Assembly (NCBI RefSeq): GCF_003971235.1
Contig: NZ_CP034661.1
Span: 1,240,001-1,304,000, forward strand
Direction: 5' to 3'
Length of the DNA: 64,000 nt
DNA from: Chryseobacterium aureum
Lineage (GTDB): Bacteria > Bacteroidota > Bacteroidia > Flavobacteriales > Weeksellaceae
The position numbers were made by a program, and so were the translations under genes. Below the pieces are notes generated by a model that was given only the letters and a program-made list of their open reading frames with translations, had not been told where the DNA came from and made no database searches. Shown here piece after piece: positions 33,976 to 43,210 of the stretch. Position 1 is the first letter of the stretch, and each line of letters begins with the position of its first letter.

Positions 33976-34682
33976 TATTTCCCTTTCTTTTTAGATAGCA
34001 TCCATTCATATAATGCAGGATTTGAATAAGTGGAATCCCAAGAATTATGATTATCATTTGGAAAAATCACCAGTTCTGCGGTTGGATTTACCGGGTGCAG
34101 CTTCTGATAAAAATTGAAAGCATTGGCAGGCAGTACAATATCATCCATTCCGCCATGAAATATTTTCATATTCAAATCTTTAAACTGCTGAATATTGGCT
34201 GTCATTATCTGATCTGTCGGAGCACAAACTGAGGCGACAGCGGCAAACATTTCCGGATGCTCCATGGCCAGCTTCAATGTTCCCCATCCTCCCATAGAAA
34301 GTCCTGTAAGATAAATACGGGAAGCATCAATTTTATATTTTTTCTGAATTTCCTGAATGAGGTTGTAAACGGTAACAGTATCCCACCACATTCCTTCCGG
34401 GCACTGAGGTGCCAGAATAGCTACGGGTTCTTTGATCAGGTTTTTATAGGTAAAGGGGCTGTGTGCTTTTACCATATCCAGATTGGTTCCGCGTTCTCCT
34501 GAACCATGAAGAAATACAATCAAAGGTACGTTGCCTTTTGTATTCTTAGGATAGTCCAGAATATAAGACATTTTTTCCTGTCTTTTAATTTCTTTATTCA
34601 GTTCTGCTTTTATTTCCTGTGCATTCGTCTGTAATGAAAATGGCAGGAGTAAAAAAAGCAAATGGTTTATTTTCAAATTCAT
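33975..34682 (-). CDS. Secreted alpha/beta-hydrolase (PHB-depolymerase/peptidase-like esterase)
   Basis: This 235-residue exported hydrolase (signal peptide to about residue 22) has the oxyanion segment H-G-S-G-E-R-G at 60-66, the nucleophile Ser129 in G-L-S-M-G-G-W-G, Asp180 in G-G-M-D-D-I-V and His212 in N-D-N-H-N-S-W-D. It resembles the COG4099 predicted-peptidase family that often acts as a carbohydrate esterase beside glycosidases. In this locus it could remove acyl or succinyl groups from glucan chains, but that is inferred from position. It overlaps the downstream hypothetical by one base. Confidence 0.85.
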   Translation of the reverse strand: MNLKINHLLFLLLPFSLQTNAQEIKAELNKEIKRQEKMSYILDYPKNTKGNVPLIVFLHGSGERGTNLDMVKAHSPFTYKNLIKEPVAILAPQCPEGMWWDTVTVYNLIQEIQKKYKIDASRIYLTGLSMGGWGTLKLAMEHPEMFAAVASVCAPTDQIMTANIQQFKDLNMKIFHGGMDDIVLPANAFNFYQKLHPVNPTAELVIFPNDNHNSWDSTYSNPALYEWMLSKKKGK

Positions 34683-34728
34683 TTTTAATATTTTAGGATG
34701 AATGTATAGTAATTATCTGTAATGTAAC

Positions 34729-35004
34729 TTAAACTGATGTTACAAATAATCCAAATATTATTATAAACACTAATAAATGTATTATAAAAGGTACAATATA
34801 GGTTTTATCATTTTTAAAAAGTTTTACCAGGCATAAGAGAGAAAAAATCAATGCCATGACCATGGTGAAAGGAATAATGAGAATTCCAAAACCGGGAGTA
34901 CAAGGCCCACCTGGAAAAAAATAATTTAGAATTAATAGCGTTAAAAAACAAAAAATATAAAATAGTATGCTCTGAAATATTATATTTCTAAAAACCTGTA
35001 TCAT
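34729..35004 (-). CDS. Small membrane protein
   Basis: This 91-residue, very hydrophobic protein has three likely transmembrane helices (about 8-28, 37-58, 68-88) separated by a G-G-P-C-T-P-G-F-G loop. There is no recognised family. It begins 25 bases after the GH144-type gene and ends 46 bases before the esterase, so it is co-transcribed with the glucan locus, yet nothing ties it functionally to glucan use. Confidence 0.6.
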   Translation of the reverse strand: MIQVFRNIIFQSILFYIFCFLTLLILNYFFPGGPCTPGFGILIIPFTMVMALIFSLLCLVKLFKNDKTYIVPFIIHLLVFIIIFGLFVTSV

Positions 35005-35029
35005 ATTCTAATTCTAAATTATACCATTT

Positions 35030-36418
35030 CTACCATCCATACTTTTTGGAATGAAAATCCAACTTCTTCAAGCCCTGCTGAATTTCCGGCGCATTCATAA
35101 ACAGTTTCCAAAGGAATCCTGACCTGTAATTCTCAATCATCGGAGCTATCGTTCCCTGATCAATAGCGAGATATCTAGGAGTAAACCAATTGTTATAATT
35201 AATAGAAGTGGCATCATAAGGTCCAGCTGATCCAATAAATTCCGGTTTTTGGGTATACAGGAATCTAAGAAAAGCCATTGATTCTTTTGGTGTATACGGG
35301 AAGCTGCTTAATGCTGCTGTAGGCGTTATGACTCCGTTATCATTGCTTGGCATATGAGCGGTGTATCCTGTGCTTCCGTCCTCATTTCTGGTATATCCGG
35401 CTGTAAGCCCCCAATAGTGGGGACCGTATCCTTTCCATTGTTTTGGATTTTCAACACAGTATTTATAATCAATAAGGGTTTGATTTTTATTAATATCAAA
35501 ATAGTTTTTCACCAGTTTATCAGATAATCCTGTAGGATCAAGCCCGATATATGAATACTGGGCCCAGAAAAGCGGTCCGCCGTATTCTTCGGCATAATTG
35601 TGTTTTACATACAGGGGTAACCCGTATTTTGTTTTGTCTGTAAGGTAGGTTCCGTTTCTCGTCCAGCCTTTGTAATAGGTTTCGGCATCAATGGAATAAG
35701 TAGGGGAAGATGCGGCTAGAATATAGGTGATCAGGCATTCGTTGTATCCTTCCAGAGGGAAGTTCATTTCCCATTGGTATTCCGGTGACCAGTGCCAGTA
35801 AAGGACTTTTTGCCCTCCTTTAGTGTACCAGTTCCACTGAATTCCTTTCCAAAGCTCGTCACATTTTGCTGCGAGGGCTTTTTCTTCCGGAGTTCCGTTT
35901 TTAAAGTATTCACGGACCATCAGTATTCCTGAAGTAAGGAATGCGGTTTCTACAAGGTCTCCACCATTATCTTTTTTACCAAAAGGAACTGTTTTTCCGG
36001 TTTCTCCATTGATCCAGTGTGACCACGCTCCTTTGTGACGGTCTGCTTTTGCAAGAAAATCCATGATATGAGTAAGCCTTTTTACCGCTTCTTTCCTTGG
36101 AACAAATCCTCTTTCTACTCCTACCAGAATAGTGGCCAGCCCAAATCCTGAGCCACCTGTAGTAACAACATGCTTATCATTATCAGGATAGATATTGTCT
36201 TCATGATAGCGCTCTCTTCCCAGCATTGAATTGGGTTCAGCATAATCCCAGAAATACTTAAGGGCATCTTTCTGTACTCTGTCCATCAGCTGCTCATCTG
36301 TAATATTGCTTTTTACGGCTTCTGTTTTTCCAGCTTCCTGTCGGGCTACAGGAGCATTTTTACAGGAATATACAAAGAATAGAGAGGTGACAGCAATTGA
36401 TAATAGGTTCCTTTTCAT
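35030..36418 (-). CDS. Glucoamylase-family lipoprotein (PF10091, GH144-like)
   Basis: This is a 462-residue lipoprotein with signal peptide and lipobox ending V-Y-S-C (Cys near residue 19). The remainder is an all-helical (alpha/alpha)6 domain of the PF10091 family: K-Y-F-W-D-Y-A-E-P near 54, G-G-S-G-F-G-L near 89, W-S-H-W-I-N near 132, and Y-H-W-S-P-E-Y-Q-W. This family includes GH144 endo-beta-1,2-glucanases such as the Chitinophaga pinensis enzyme. It would act on the cell surface or periplasm to cut polysaccharide for uptake. It follows SusD by 71 bases. The family name glucoamylase is historical and does not prove alpha-glucan activity. Confidence 0.85.
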   Translation of the reverse strand: MKRNLLSIAVTSLFFVYSCKNAPVARQEAGKTEAVKSNITDEQLMDRVQKDALKYFWDYAEPNSMLGRERYHEDNIYPDNDKHVVTTGGSGFGLATILVGVERGFVPRKEAVKRLTHIMDFLAKADRHKGAWSHWINGETGKTVPFGKKDNGGDLVETAFLTSGILMVREYFKNGTPEEKALAAKCDELWKGIQWNWYTKGGQKVLYWHWSPEYQWEMNFPLEGYNECLITYILAASSPTYSIDAETYYKGWTRNGTYLTDKTKYGLPLYVKHNYAEEYGGPLFWAQYSYIGLDPTGLSDKLVKNYFDINKNQTLIDYKYCVENPKQWKGYGPHYWGLTAGYTRNEDGSTGYTAHMPSNDNGVITPTAALSSFPYTPKESMAFLRFLYTQKPEFIGSAGPYDATSINYNNWFTPRYLAIDQGTIAPMIENYRSGFLWKLFMNAPEIQQGLKKLDFHSKKYGW

Positions 36419-36489
36419 GAGATCTCTTGTTATAGGTTTCTAAAAGAAGAGGAGAATTTTCATTCTCCTCTAATGTTTATGGTTTATTT

Positions 36490-37941
36490 TTAATAGCCAG
36501 GGTTTTGAGCTGACAATCCGCCTGCTTCCATAATAAAGTCCTGCGGAAGTGGAAATAATTCATGTTTTCCAACGATGAATTTTTTACCCCCATCTGCAGC
36601 CATTGCTGCTTGTGCCTGTCCGGTTCTTACCAGATCAAACCATCTATCATGTTCAAAAGCAAGTTCCAGCCTTCTTTGCTTCCAGATGTCTAATCTTACA
36701 TCTGCCTGAGAAGAAGCAGGAGTATTTCCAATATTAGCTCTGTTTCTTACCTGATTTAGGAAAGGAATAGCTGCTGATGTCTGTCCTAATTCATTCATTG
36801 CTTCAGCTTTGATTAATAATACTTCAGCATATCTCAGATAACGAATGTTTACGTCTGTTGAAGCCTGATCTCTATAGTTTGAAGAGTAAGCTTTATAGTT
36901 ATAGAATTTGTTTTCTGTATTTGGCCCTACATAATATCCGTCATACAATGTCATATCTCTGTGGATAATCGTAGCATCTCTTCTGGAATCTGTTGCAGAA
37001 TAAGCATCATACAAACCTTGGGTAGGAGTAGCAAATCCCCAGCCCCAACCTGTAGTACCTCTGGCCCCCTGTACCTGACTGTATTGCTGTATTGCTCTTC
37101 CGGCTGTTCCTCCACTTCCATTAATTTCAAAAATAGATTCAGCATTATTTTCTCCTGAAACTTTATAAATATCCTGGAAAATGGGTGTCAGTGAATAACC
37201 TGTAACCAAATTCGCCTCATCAACAGCCAGCTGCCATTTTTTCTGATATAAATAAACCTTAGCAAGAAGCGCATGTGCAGCTCCTTTTGTAGCCCTCTCT
37301 CCTCCAGTTTTAGATGGTAGAACAGCTGCCGCCTCTTTAAGATCTTTTTCTATAAATGCATAAATTTCTTCCTTGCTTTTTCTGGTAAGCGTCATCAACT
37401 TATCGGCCTCTACTCCTGTTACAGGAACGTGATCTACCAATGGAACACCTCCAAAAGATCTTACTAATGTAAAATACATAAACGCTCTTAAAAATTTAGC
37501 CTCACCAGCTAATCTTTCACGCAGTTGTGGATCGGCTTTATCTAATTGTGGAAGATATTTTAATGCTTGGTTGCATCTATTAATCCCCTGATAATTAGAA
37601 GCAAACAATTCTTTGAACGATGGCGTTGATGCTGTAAATGTTAACGCATCTAAAATATCTTTATCTGAACCGGAATCACTTGCACTTGAACCTTTATCGG
37701 CATCATCAGAAACGATTGATGTAACCCCGATCCAGGCAAACGTACTCATATTCCAATCTAAAAATTTAGCATAAATTGCTGTAACTAAACTATTTGCTCC
37801 TGCATCGTTATTATATATTTCTCCAAGTGCAGACTCAGGAATTGCTTCCGTAGGTGACACCTCTATAAAGTCATTACTACAACTTTGTGTAACAGCTCCT
37901 AAAATCAGAAATGCAGCTGCTATGATATATTTTTTGTTCAT
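36490..37941 (-). CDS. SusD/RagB nutrient-binding lipoprotein
   Basis: This 483-residue surface lipoprotein has the lipobox Q-S-C near residue 21. The SusD fold is shown by the N-terminal F-I-E-V-S-P-T segment, the TPR helices (R-A-F-M-Y-F-T-L-V-R-S-F-G-G-V-P-L at about 151-167), and the C-terminal W-K-Q-R-R-L-E-L-A-F-E-H-D-R-W-F-D-L-V-R-T-G motif. It caps the SusC channel and binds oligosaccharide at the cell surface. It starts 3 bases after the susC stop, so the two are translationally coupled. The ligand is probably a beta-glucan by locus context. Confidence 0.95.
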   Translation of the reverse strand: MNKKYIIAAAFLILGAVTQSCSNDFIEVSPTEAIPESALGEIYNNDAGANSLVTAIYAKFLDWNMSTFAWIGVTSIVSDDADKGSSASDSGSDKDILDALTFTASTPSFKELFASNYQGINRCNQALKYLPQLDKADPQLRERLAGEAKFLRAFMYFTLVRSFGGVPLVDHVPVTGVEADKLMTLTRKSKEEIYAFIEKDLKEAAAVLPSKTGGERATKGAAHALLAKVYLYQKKWQLAVDEANLVTGYSLTPIFQDIYKVSGENNAESIFEINGSGGTAGRAIQQYSQVQGARGTTGWGWGFATPTQGLYDAYSATDSRRDATIIHRDMTLYDGYYVGPNTENKFYNYKAYSSNYRDQASTDVNIRYLRYAEVLLIKAEAMNELGQTSAAIPFLNQVRNRANIGNTPASSQADVRLDIWKQRRLELAFEHDRWFDLVRTGQAQAAMAADGGKKFIVGKHELFPLPQDFIMEAGGLSAQNPGY

Positions 37942-37944
37942 TTT

Positions 37945-40791
37945 TTAAAAATTAAGGTTAACACCAAATACAAAAGATCTCAACGTAGGATAAGCATCCA
38001 ATTCTACCCCTGCACGTTTGTATGGATCCCCCTCTACAGTAGGATCTGAAGGATTGTATCCGGATAGTTCTGAAGAATATCCTGTATACTTCTGGAATAC
38101 AAAAGGATTAATTGCACTTACGTAAAGCTTGATTGATTTTACATAATCAACTACGTTTTTAAATGTATATCCTACCGAAATATTGTTGATTCTGAAATAA
38201 TCTCCACTTTCTAAATAGAAAGTTGAAGCAATTGGAATATTTGTAGGATTTACAGGATTCGCAGCATTAGTATTTGTAGGTGTCCAGAAATCATTTGCTA
38301 CAGAAGCTTCAACGTTTTCTCCTCCATTTCGCTGTGCTTTTTTACCATTGTATACTTTAAAGCCAAAAGCTCCATAACCACTAAGGGCAAAGTCCCAACT
38401 TTTATAAGACATGGAAATATTTACGCCTAATGTTGATTTTGGTATATAAGAATCAAAGAAACGTCTGTCTCCCGGATCTGCACTTCCTGTAATCCCGTTA
38501 CCATTTAAGTCTTTAAACTTCAGATTACCGTTTGCATCATAACCGTCTGCCTCCCATAAGTAGAAACTTCCTAAAGCATATCCAACTGCATTGGCGTTAA
38601 ATAATTTTGTATCTTGTCCGTTTCCAAGATTTCCTCCAACAATCTGAGAAACCGGTTTAGAAAGATCAATGCTGGCAAGTTTATTTTTATTGTAAGAATA
38701 ATTGGCACCAATTGAATAAGTAAAATCCTGACCAACTTTATCAGCCCAGTTTAAACTTACTTCTGCTCCTTTATTTACAACACTTCCCATATGAGAATAG
38801 TTCAAATCAGAAATTCCCGTTGCCATGTACGGAACAACACCTAAAATTAGATTTTTGGTTTTTCTGTTATAAATATCAAAGGTACCACTCAATCTCTTAT
38901 CTAGAATACTAAAATCTAGTCCTAAAGAAGATTCTTCCGTGACTTCCCATCCCAAATCCGGGTCGTAACCTTTATTAACAGTTACTCCATTACTTACCGG
39001 TGAACTTCCAAACGCATAATTGTAAGTAGCTCCCATTGACAATGGTAAATAATTCAGCGGTACATTCTGGTTACCAATTTTACCCCATCCTCCTCTAAGC
39101 TTCAATAAGTCAAAGAAACCATCTTTCATAAAGTTTTCTTCAGAGATGATCCAGCCTGCACCAAATGAAGGGAATGTGCCCCATTTATTACCTGCTGCAA
39201 ACTGAGAAGAACCATCTCTTCTGATTGTTCCGCTTAATAAATAACGATTCATAAACTTATATTGAAATCTTCCAAAATAAGAAATGGTAGTATTTCTGTT
39301 TCCTTTAATGGATTCAAGAGCTTTTGTATCACTATCACTATACAAGTTACCATAGTAATCTACTCCGCTAAGGTTCCAGTAATCTTTTGAAACCGGAACA
39401 TCCTTTCTGTTAATAATTAATGTTTCCAGACCATTCTTTACCGAAGCTTCTGTACCTAAAACAACTTCAAAATCATGATTTTCAACTTTCTTTGTATAGG
39501 TTAAGTAATTATTAAGCAACCAGTTGAAATAGTTCTGGCTTTTATTAGTTAATCTTGTTAGCGGTGATGTAGCTGAATACTGGTTTTCCGTTCTCATTGG
39601 ATCACTATCTAACCAGAAAGATTTAGAATTTACAAAGTTGTAGTATTTATAATTACCATACTCCCCGCTAAATTGAGAAGTAAACTTCAAATCTTTAAAG
39701 ATATCAACATCCAACTTTAATCCGCCCTGCAGTAAGAAGTTACGACCTCTTTGATTATCATAGGCAAGCTGCATTATAGGGTTTCCAACATTATTAAAAC
39801 GTCCGCCAGTATAGCTTATATTACCATTAGAATCATAAATTGGCTGACCATATTGACCATTTGGATAATATACAGGAACTAAAGGAGATTGCTTATAAGC
39901 ATTCGTAAAGGCTCCATACGATTTAGGAGTGTCATTAGTAAATGTAGCACTTAAAGTTTGAGCTAACCTGATTCCTTTCGTAATTCTGAACTCATTATTG
40001 GTTCTTACTGTAGTTCTGTTATAGTTAGTGCCTTTCAGGATAGACTGTTCATCATAATTGCTTAAACTTAAATAGTATTTTGCAACTTCAGATGATCCGG
40101 AAACTGATAAATTATGTTGATTATATATACCGGTTCTTGTAATTTCCTTAAACCAATCTGTATTGTAGGGTTGATTAGGATTCAAATAGTTACTTGCCTT
40201 ACCTGCGTTATTATAATTTGCAAACTCAGATGCATTGGCCATTTTAATTGTTTTTAACGGGCTTCTGAATCCCACTAAACCGTCATAGGCAACGCTTAAC
40301 TTACCTTTTCCTGATTTCGTAGTGATGATGATTACCCCGTTGGCGGCTCTGTTACCATAGATCGCCAATGCTGCGGCATCTTTTAACACATCATATGTCA
40401 GAATATCATTAGAGTTGATATTATTAATGTTATCAGTAAACATTCCGTCAACTACATATAGAGGAGTTCTACCTCCTAGTACAGTACCAAGACCTCTGAT
40501 CATCACGGTAGGAGTAGATCCCGGTGCATCGGAAGCAATTACCTGTACTCCGGCAGCTTTTCCTTGAATGGCCTGTGAAGCATTCAATACTTTTGTTCGT
40601 GTTACTTCCTCCGCACTGATAGAACTAATAGAAGTAGTATTATCTACTTTTTTACGGCTACCATATCCAATCATAACGATTTCGTCGATTTTCTTGACTT
40701 TGGAGGAATCTTGTGTAACCTGTGCATTCACGTTCATCCCGAAATACAGAACGGCAACGAGACATGAGTACTTTAAATTACTTTGTTTCAT
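37945..40791 (-). CDS. SusC/RagA-family TonB-dependent transporter
   Basis: This is a 948-residue outer-membrane transporter that imports oligosaccharides with TonB energy. After the signal peptide there is a TonB-box-like D-E-I-V-M-I-G-Y-G-S segment near 32-41, the plug with Q-A-I-Q-G-K-A-A-G-V-Q-V and I-R-G-L-G-T, and then the long beta-barrel ending in aromatic N-L-N-F. It lacks the carboxypeptidase-regulatory-like domain found at the N-terminus of many SusC proteins. It is the first gene of the polysaccharide locus. No hybrid two-component, sigma/anti-sigma or SusR-like regulator lies next to it. Confidence 0.96.
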   Translation of the reverse strand: MKQSNLKYSCLVAVLYFGMNVNAQVTQDSSKVKKIDEIVMIGYGSRKKVDNTTSISSISAEEVTRTKVLNASQAIQGKAAGVQVIASDAPGSTPTVMIRGLGTVLGGRTPLYVVDGMFTDNINNINSNDILTYDVLKDAAALAIYGNRAANGVIIITTKSGKGKLSVAYDGLVGFRSPLKTIKMANASEFANYNNAGKASNYLNPNQPYNTDWFKEITRTGIYNQHNLSVSGSSEVAKYYLSLSNYDEQSILKGTNYNRTTVRTNNEFRITKGIRLAQTLSATFTNDTPKSYGAFTNAYKQSPLVPVYYPNGQYGQPIYDSNGNISYTGGRFNNVGNPIMQLAYDNQRGRNFLLQGGLKLDVDIFKDLKFTSQFSGEYGNYKYYNFVNSKSFWLDSDPMRTENQYSATSPLTRLTNKSQNYFNWLLNNYLTYTKKVENHDFEVVLGTEASVKNGLETLIINRKDVPVSKDYWNLSGVDYYGNLYSDSDTKALESIKGNRNTTISYFGRFQYKFMNRYLLSGTIRRDGSSQFAAGNKWGTFPSFGAGWIISEENFMKDGFFDLLKLRGGWGKIGNQNVPLNYLPLSMGATYNYAFGSSPVSNGVTVNKGYDPDLGWEVTEESSLGLDFSILDKRLSGTFDIYNRKTKNLILGVVPYMATGISDLNYSHMGSVVNKGAEVSLNWADKVGQDFTYSIGANYSYNKNKLASIDLSKPVSQIVGGNLGNGQDTKLFNANAVGYALGSFYLWEADGYDANGNLKFKDLNGNGITGSADPGDRRFFDSYIPKSTLGVNISMSYKSWDFALSGYGAFGFKVYNGKKAQRNGGENVEASVANDFWTPTNTNAANPVNPTNIPIASTFYLESGDYFRINNISVGYTFKNVVDYVKSIKLYVSAINPFVFQKYTGYSSELSGYNPSDPTVEGDPYKRAGVELDAYPTLRSFVFGVNLNF

Positions 40792-40877
40792 ATAGTTTCA
40801 ATTTTATTCAAATAAATTCAATTTTTTGCTGTCTCTAAATAGTGGAGTTATTTAAAATCTCAAAAAAAGACATTAGC

Positions 40878-40885
40878 CAAAAATA
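40878..40885 (-). promoter_or_regulatory. Putative -7 box for the susC operon
   Basis: The minus strand reads TATTTTTG, fitting TAnnTTTG, 87 bases before the susC ATG. The only upstream TTG is too close, so confidence is limited. Confidence 0.4.
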
Positions 40886-41045
40886 TAAAAAATATCGAAC
40901 AATGTTAAATTATCTTAAACATTTATGCTTTCCCCTGTTTTATTGCATTAAAAGTGATAAATATTCAAATATTATAATTTTATACTCAATATAATTATCA
41001 ATTAACCATTATTTCATTAATGTTAAATTAACATAGTCAGCCTAA

Positions 41046-41072
41046 AAATTCACCAAATCTACCGGTGAATTT
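41046..41072. repeat. Inverted repeat between the divergent susC and DUF4197 genes
   Basis: AAATTCACC and GGTGAATTT are exact complements around a 9-base centre. It lies just upstream of the DUF4197 promoter and could be an operator or a hairpin; no T-run marks it as a terminator. Confidence 0.45.
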
Positions 41073-41078
41073 AATATT

Positions 41079-41108
41079 TTGTTAAATAGAGAATAGTAAT
41101 TACCTTTG
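41079..41108 (+). promoter_or_regulatory. Complete Bacteroidota promoter for the DUF4197 gene
   Basis: TTG (41079-41081), a 19-base spacer and TACCTTTG (41101-41108) match the TTG-N19-TAnnTTTG consensus. Transcription would start near 41115, giving a leader of about 43 bases. Confidence 0.78.
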
Positions 41109-41157
41109 GTGCAGTTTTTGACAAAAGCTTTTACACAATAATCAAGTAAAAAGATCA

Positions 41158-41829
41158 ATGAAAAAATATATCATTGCAGCCGCTCTTATGATCGGGACCG
41201 TTGCTGTTATTACCACAAGCGTACAATCCTGTACAACACTGGCCACCTCAGATATGGGGCTTTCTATTATTAAAAGAATCCTGCTTAATGGAATTGATAA
41301 AGGAATGGGTATTTACGGAAATAAAGAAGCTTTTCTTCAGAATAATATGGTAGATAAAGCGCTTCCGAAAGAACTTAGGGATATCAACTCCATGCTGGAA
41401 AAAGTGGCGCCCTCGCTGGTAGCCAAAGAAAGGGATTATATTGCACAGGCTGCAGCTTATACGGTAAATACTTCCAAACCTATCTTAGAAGGTGCTGTAA
41501 ACAGCCTGAATGCTCAGGATGTCACCAGAATCATGCAGGGAACTACGGCTACGCAGGTTCTGAAAGAAAAAACATCCCAGCAGCTTATTGCCGCTATTTC
41601 TCCGAAAGTAGACGAGAAACTGAATGAATATGGAATTGTAAAAACCATCAATACCGCGTTATCAGGAAGTAATTTTCTGGGCAGTCTTTTAGGCGGAAAC
41701 AAGAACACCGTTAATTCAGGAGGACTGAGCCAACTTGCTTCTGAACAGCTGGTAAACGGACTGTTCAATATCATTGAAGATTACGAAAATAAGAACTCCA
41801 AATCCCTTTTGGGACCATTTGGAAAATAG
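41158..41829 (+). CDS. DUF4197 lipoprotein
   Basis: This 223-residue exported protein has a signal peptide and lipobox-like V-Q-S-C near residue 25. The body is mainly helical, with the DUF4197 pattern: L-N-G-I-D-K-G, L-P-K-E-L-R-D, and D-V-T-R-I-M-Q-G-T-T-A-A/T. The ending I-I-E-D-Y-E-N-K-N is typical. The function of the family is unknown. It has a well-formed promoter of its own and is divergent from the glucan locus. Confidence 0.85.
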   Translation: MKKYIIAAALMIGTVAVITTSVQSCTTLATSDMGLSIIKRILLNGIDKGMGIYGNKEAFLQNNMVDKALPKELRDINSMLEKVAPSLVAKERDYIAQAAAYTVNTSKPILEGAVNSLNAQDVTRIMQGTTATQVLKEKTSQQLIAAISPKVDEKLNEYGIVKTINTALSGSNFLGSLLGGNKNTVNSGGLSQLASEQLVNGLFNIIEDYENKNSKSLLGPFGK

Positions 41830-41869
41830 GAGAAATTTCGTTATATTTATACTATATTAATAATTGCAG

Positions 41870-42175
41870 ATGGATATATTACAAGGAAATCAACACGCAA
41901 ATCCTGAAGATTTTTACAAATCTTTGAAGGATAAACTGGAGGGTCATCATGATTTTCCGGAGGATTATTTATTTAAATTCATTATCCCTACGGACCAATC
42001 AAAACTTACTGAAATTTATAAAGTTTTTGATGGTATTAAGTTTACACTGGGAAACCGCGAAAGTAAAAATGGAAAATACACGGCCTGCAACATCAATGCA
42101 TTTGTTTTGGATGCTGATCAGGTGGTAACTATTTATAAAGAAGTAGCAAAAATAGAAGGCGTTATTCTATTGTAA
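41870..42175 (+). CDS. DUF493-family protein
   Basis: This 101-residue cytoplasmic protein has an alpha/beta fold of the DUF493 type (relatives of E. coli YbeD). It has Y-L-F-K-F-I-I-P in the first strand and the ending V-A-K-I-E-G-V-I-L-L. The ATG at 41870 is chosen over a TTG two codons upstream. It follows the DUF4197 gene by 40 bases and is closed by a strong terminator. The E. coli homologue is an allosteric-like small protein of unclear role. Confidence 0.8.
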   Translation: MDILQGNQHANPEDFYKSLKDKLEGHHDFPEDYLFKFIIPTDQSKLTEIYKVFDGIKFTLGNRESKNGKYTACNINAFVLDADQVVTIYKEVAKIEGVILL

Positions 42176-42180
42176 AAAAG

Positions 42181-42214
42181 AAAAGCCGTTTCATCATATT
42201 ATGAAGCGGTTTTT
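42181..42214 (+). terminator. Terminator after the DUF493 gene
   Basis: AAAGCCGTTTCAT pairs with ATGAAGCGGTTTT (two G-U pairs) and is followed by a T-run, directly after the stop at 42175. Confidence 0.82.
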
Positions 42215-42245
42215 TATTATCCAAAAAAAATTAAACCAAAGCACA

Positions 42246-42716
42246 ATGAACATCCAACTGATCTTATTCAATATTATTTTAACGGCAACTACCGCAACAA
42301 GCTGTATGCATAAAAATAACAGTGATACTTCAACCAGCATCACCAATGCGGTTCAAAAACAAAAGATTGAAAAAATCCAATTAACAGAGAGAACAAGAGG
42401 CTTCAGTAAAAGTTTACTCTTTACTTCCTCGGGAAAAACCATCAACACCAACGAAGAAGTCGTTAATGCTACAATGTCACCCTCTGAATGGAGCACAGTT
42501 ACCAAACTGGCGGAAACCATTGACCTATCCAAGATATCAGGTCTTCAGTCCCCTACGAATGGCAGGAATTCTGACCGCGCATTGGCAAGCACAATCATCA
42601 TTACTTCCAACGGAACCGAGTATACTTCTGCAACTTTTGATTCCGGGTTTCCTCCAAAGGAACTGCAGGCTTTATACAATGTAATTATAGCGTCTGATAA
42701 AACAAAAAAACCATAA
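42246..42716 (+). CDS. Small lipoprotein, hypothetical
   Basis: This 156-residue lipoprotein starts M-N-I-Q-L-I-L and has a lipobox ending T-S-C near residue 20. The body resembles small Bacteroidota envelope proteins with a T-R-G segment and I-I-I-T-S-N-G-T-E-Y strand, but I assign no family. The ATG at 42246 is preferred because the in-frame ATG at 42201 lies inside the preceding terminator stem and would spoil the signal peptide. It is convergent with the ArsC-like gene across a shared terminator. Confidence 0.72.
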   Translation: MNIQLILFNIILTATTATSCMHKNNSDTSTSITNAVQKQKIEKIQLTERTRGFSKSLLFTSSGKTINTNEEVVNATMSPSEWSTVTKLAETIDLSKISGLQSPTNGRNSDRALASTIIITSNGTEYTSATFDSGFPPKELQALYNVIIASDKTKKP

Positions 42717-42720
42717 AATA

Positions 42721-42754
42721 AAAATCCGCTCTTTACACTAAAGAGCGGATTTTT
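42721..42754. terminator. Bidirectional terminator
   Basis: AAAATCCGCTCTTT and AAAGAGCGGATTTT form a 14-base perfect stem between convergent genes, flanked by A and T runs. Confidence 0.88.
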
Positions 42755-42770
42755 TATGATGCATTCCTTA

Positions 42771-43121
42771 CTACTTTTCAATAAAGAACTTTACATTTTC
42801 AATAGGTCTTCCCAGCATGGCTACAGATCCTTTTACCAAAATAGGTCTTTGTATCAGGGAAGGGTTTTCCGACAGAATTTTCAGCCATTCTTCTTCTGAA
42901 TAATTCTTATCTGCATAGTTTTCCGTATACAGCTTATCCGTTTTACGGATAATATGAAAAACACTCTGATTCAGCTTTTTAAGCACAGTTCTGAGTTCAA
43001 GAACACTTAATGGATCTTCAATAATATTAATGATCTCAAAAGGCACTCCGTTTTCGTCAAGATACTCTAATACAGCATTTGACTTTGAACAATTTCCGTT
43101 ATGTAAAACTTTAACTACCAT
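42771..43121 (-). CDS. ArsC/Spx-family thioredoxin-fold protein
   Basis: This 116-residue cytoplasmic protein has the ArsC fold. The N-terminal strand is followed by N-C-S-K-S with Cys11 in the catalytic position, and the later I-Q-R-P-I-L segment holds the conserved Arg92-Pro. The family includes glutaredoxin-linked arsenate reductases and the YffB/Spx group. No ars operon genes are near, so arsenate reduction is uncertain and a general redox role is equally possible. Confidence 0.8.
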   Translation of the reverse strand: MVVKVLHNGNCSKSNAVLEYLDENGVPFEIINIIEDPLSVLELRTVLKKLNQSVFHIIRKTDKLYTENYADKNYSEEEWLKILSENPSLIQRPILVKGSVAMLGRPIENVKFFIEK

Positions 43122-43210
43122 GATCTGTTATTGAAAAATAATTAAACCTTATTTAAACAAATTTAAAAAGAATTACCCCGAGTCTGTCTTAATGTACTGA
43201 TAAAAATATG

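Noticed and set aside
41046-41072. Terminator upstream of the DUF4197 promoter
   Set aside because: The stem has no T-run on either strand's expected side and lies between divergent genes, so termination makes little sense.
42201-42245. Upstream ATG start for the small lipoprotein
   Set aside because: It lies inside the terminator hairpin of the preceding gene and would put 15 residues before a good lipoprotein signal.
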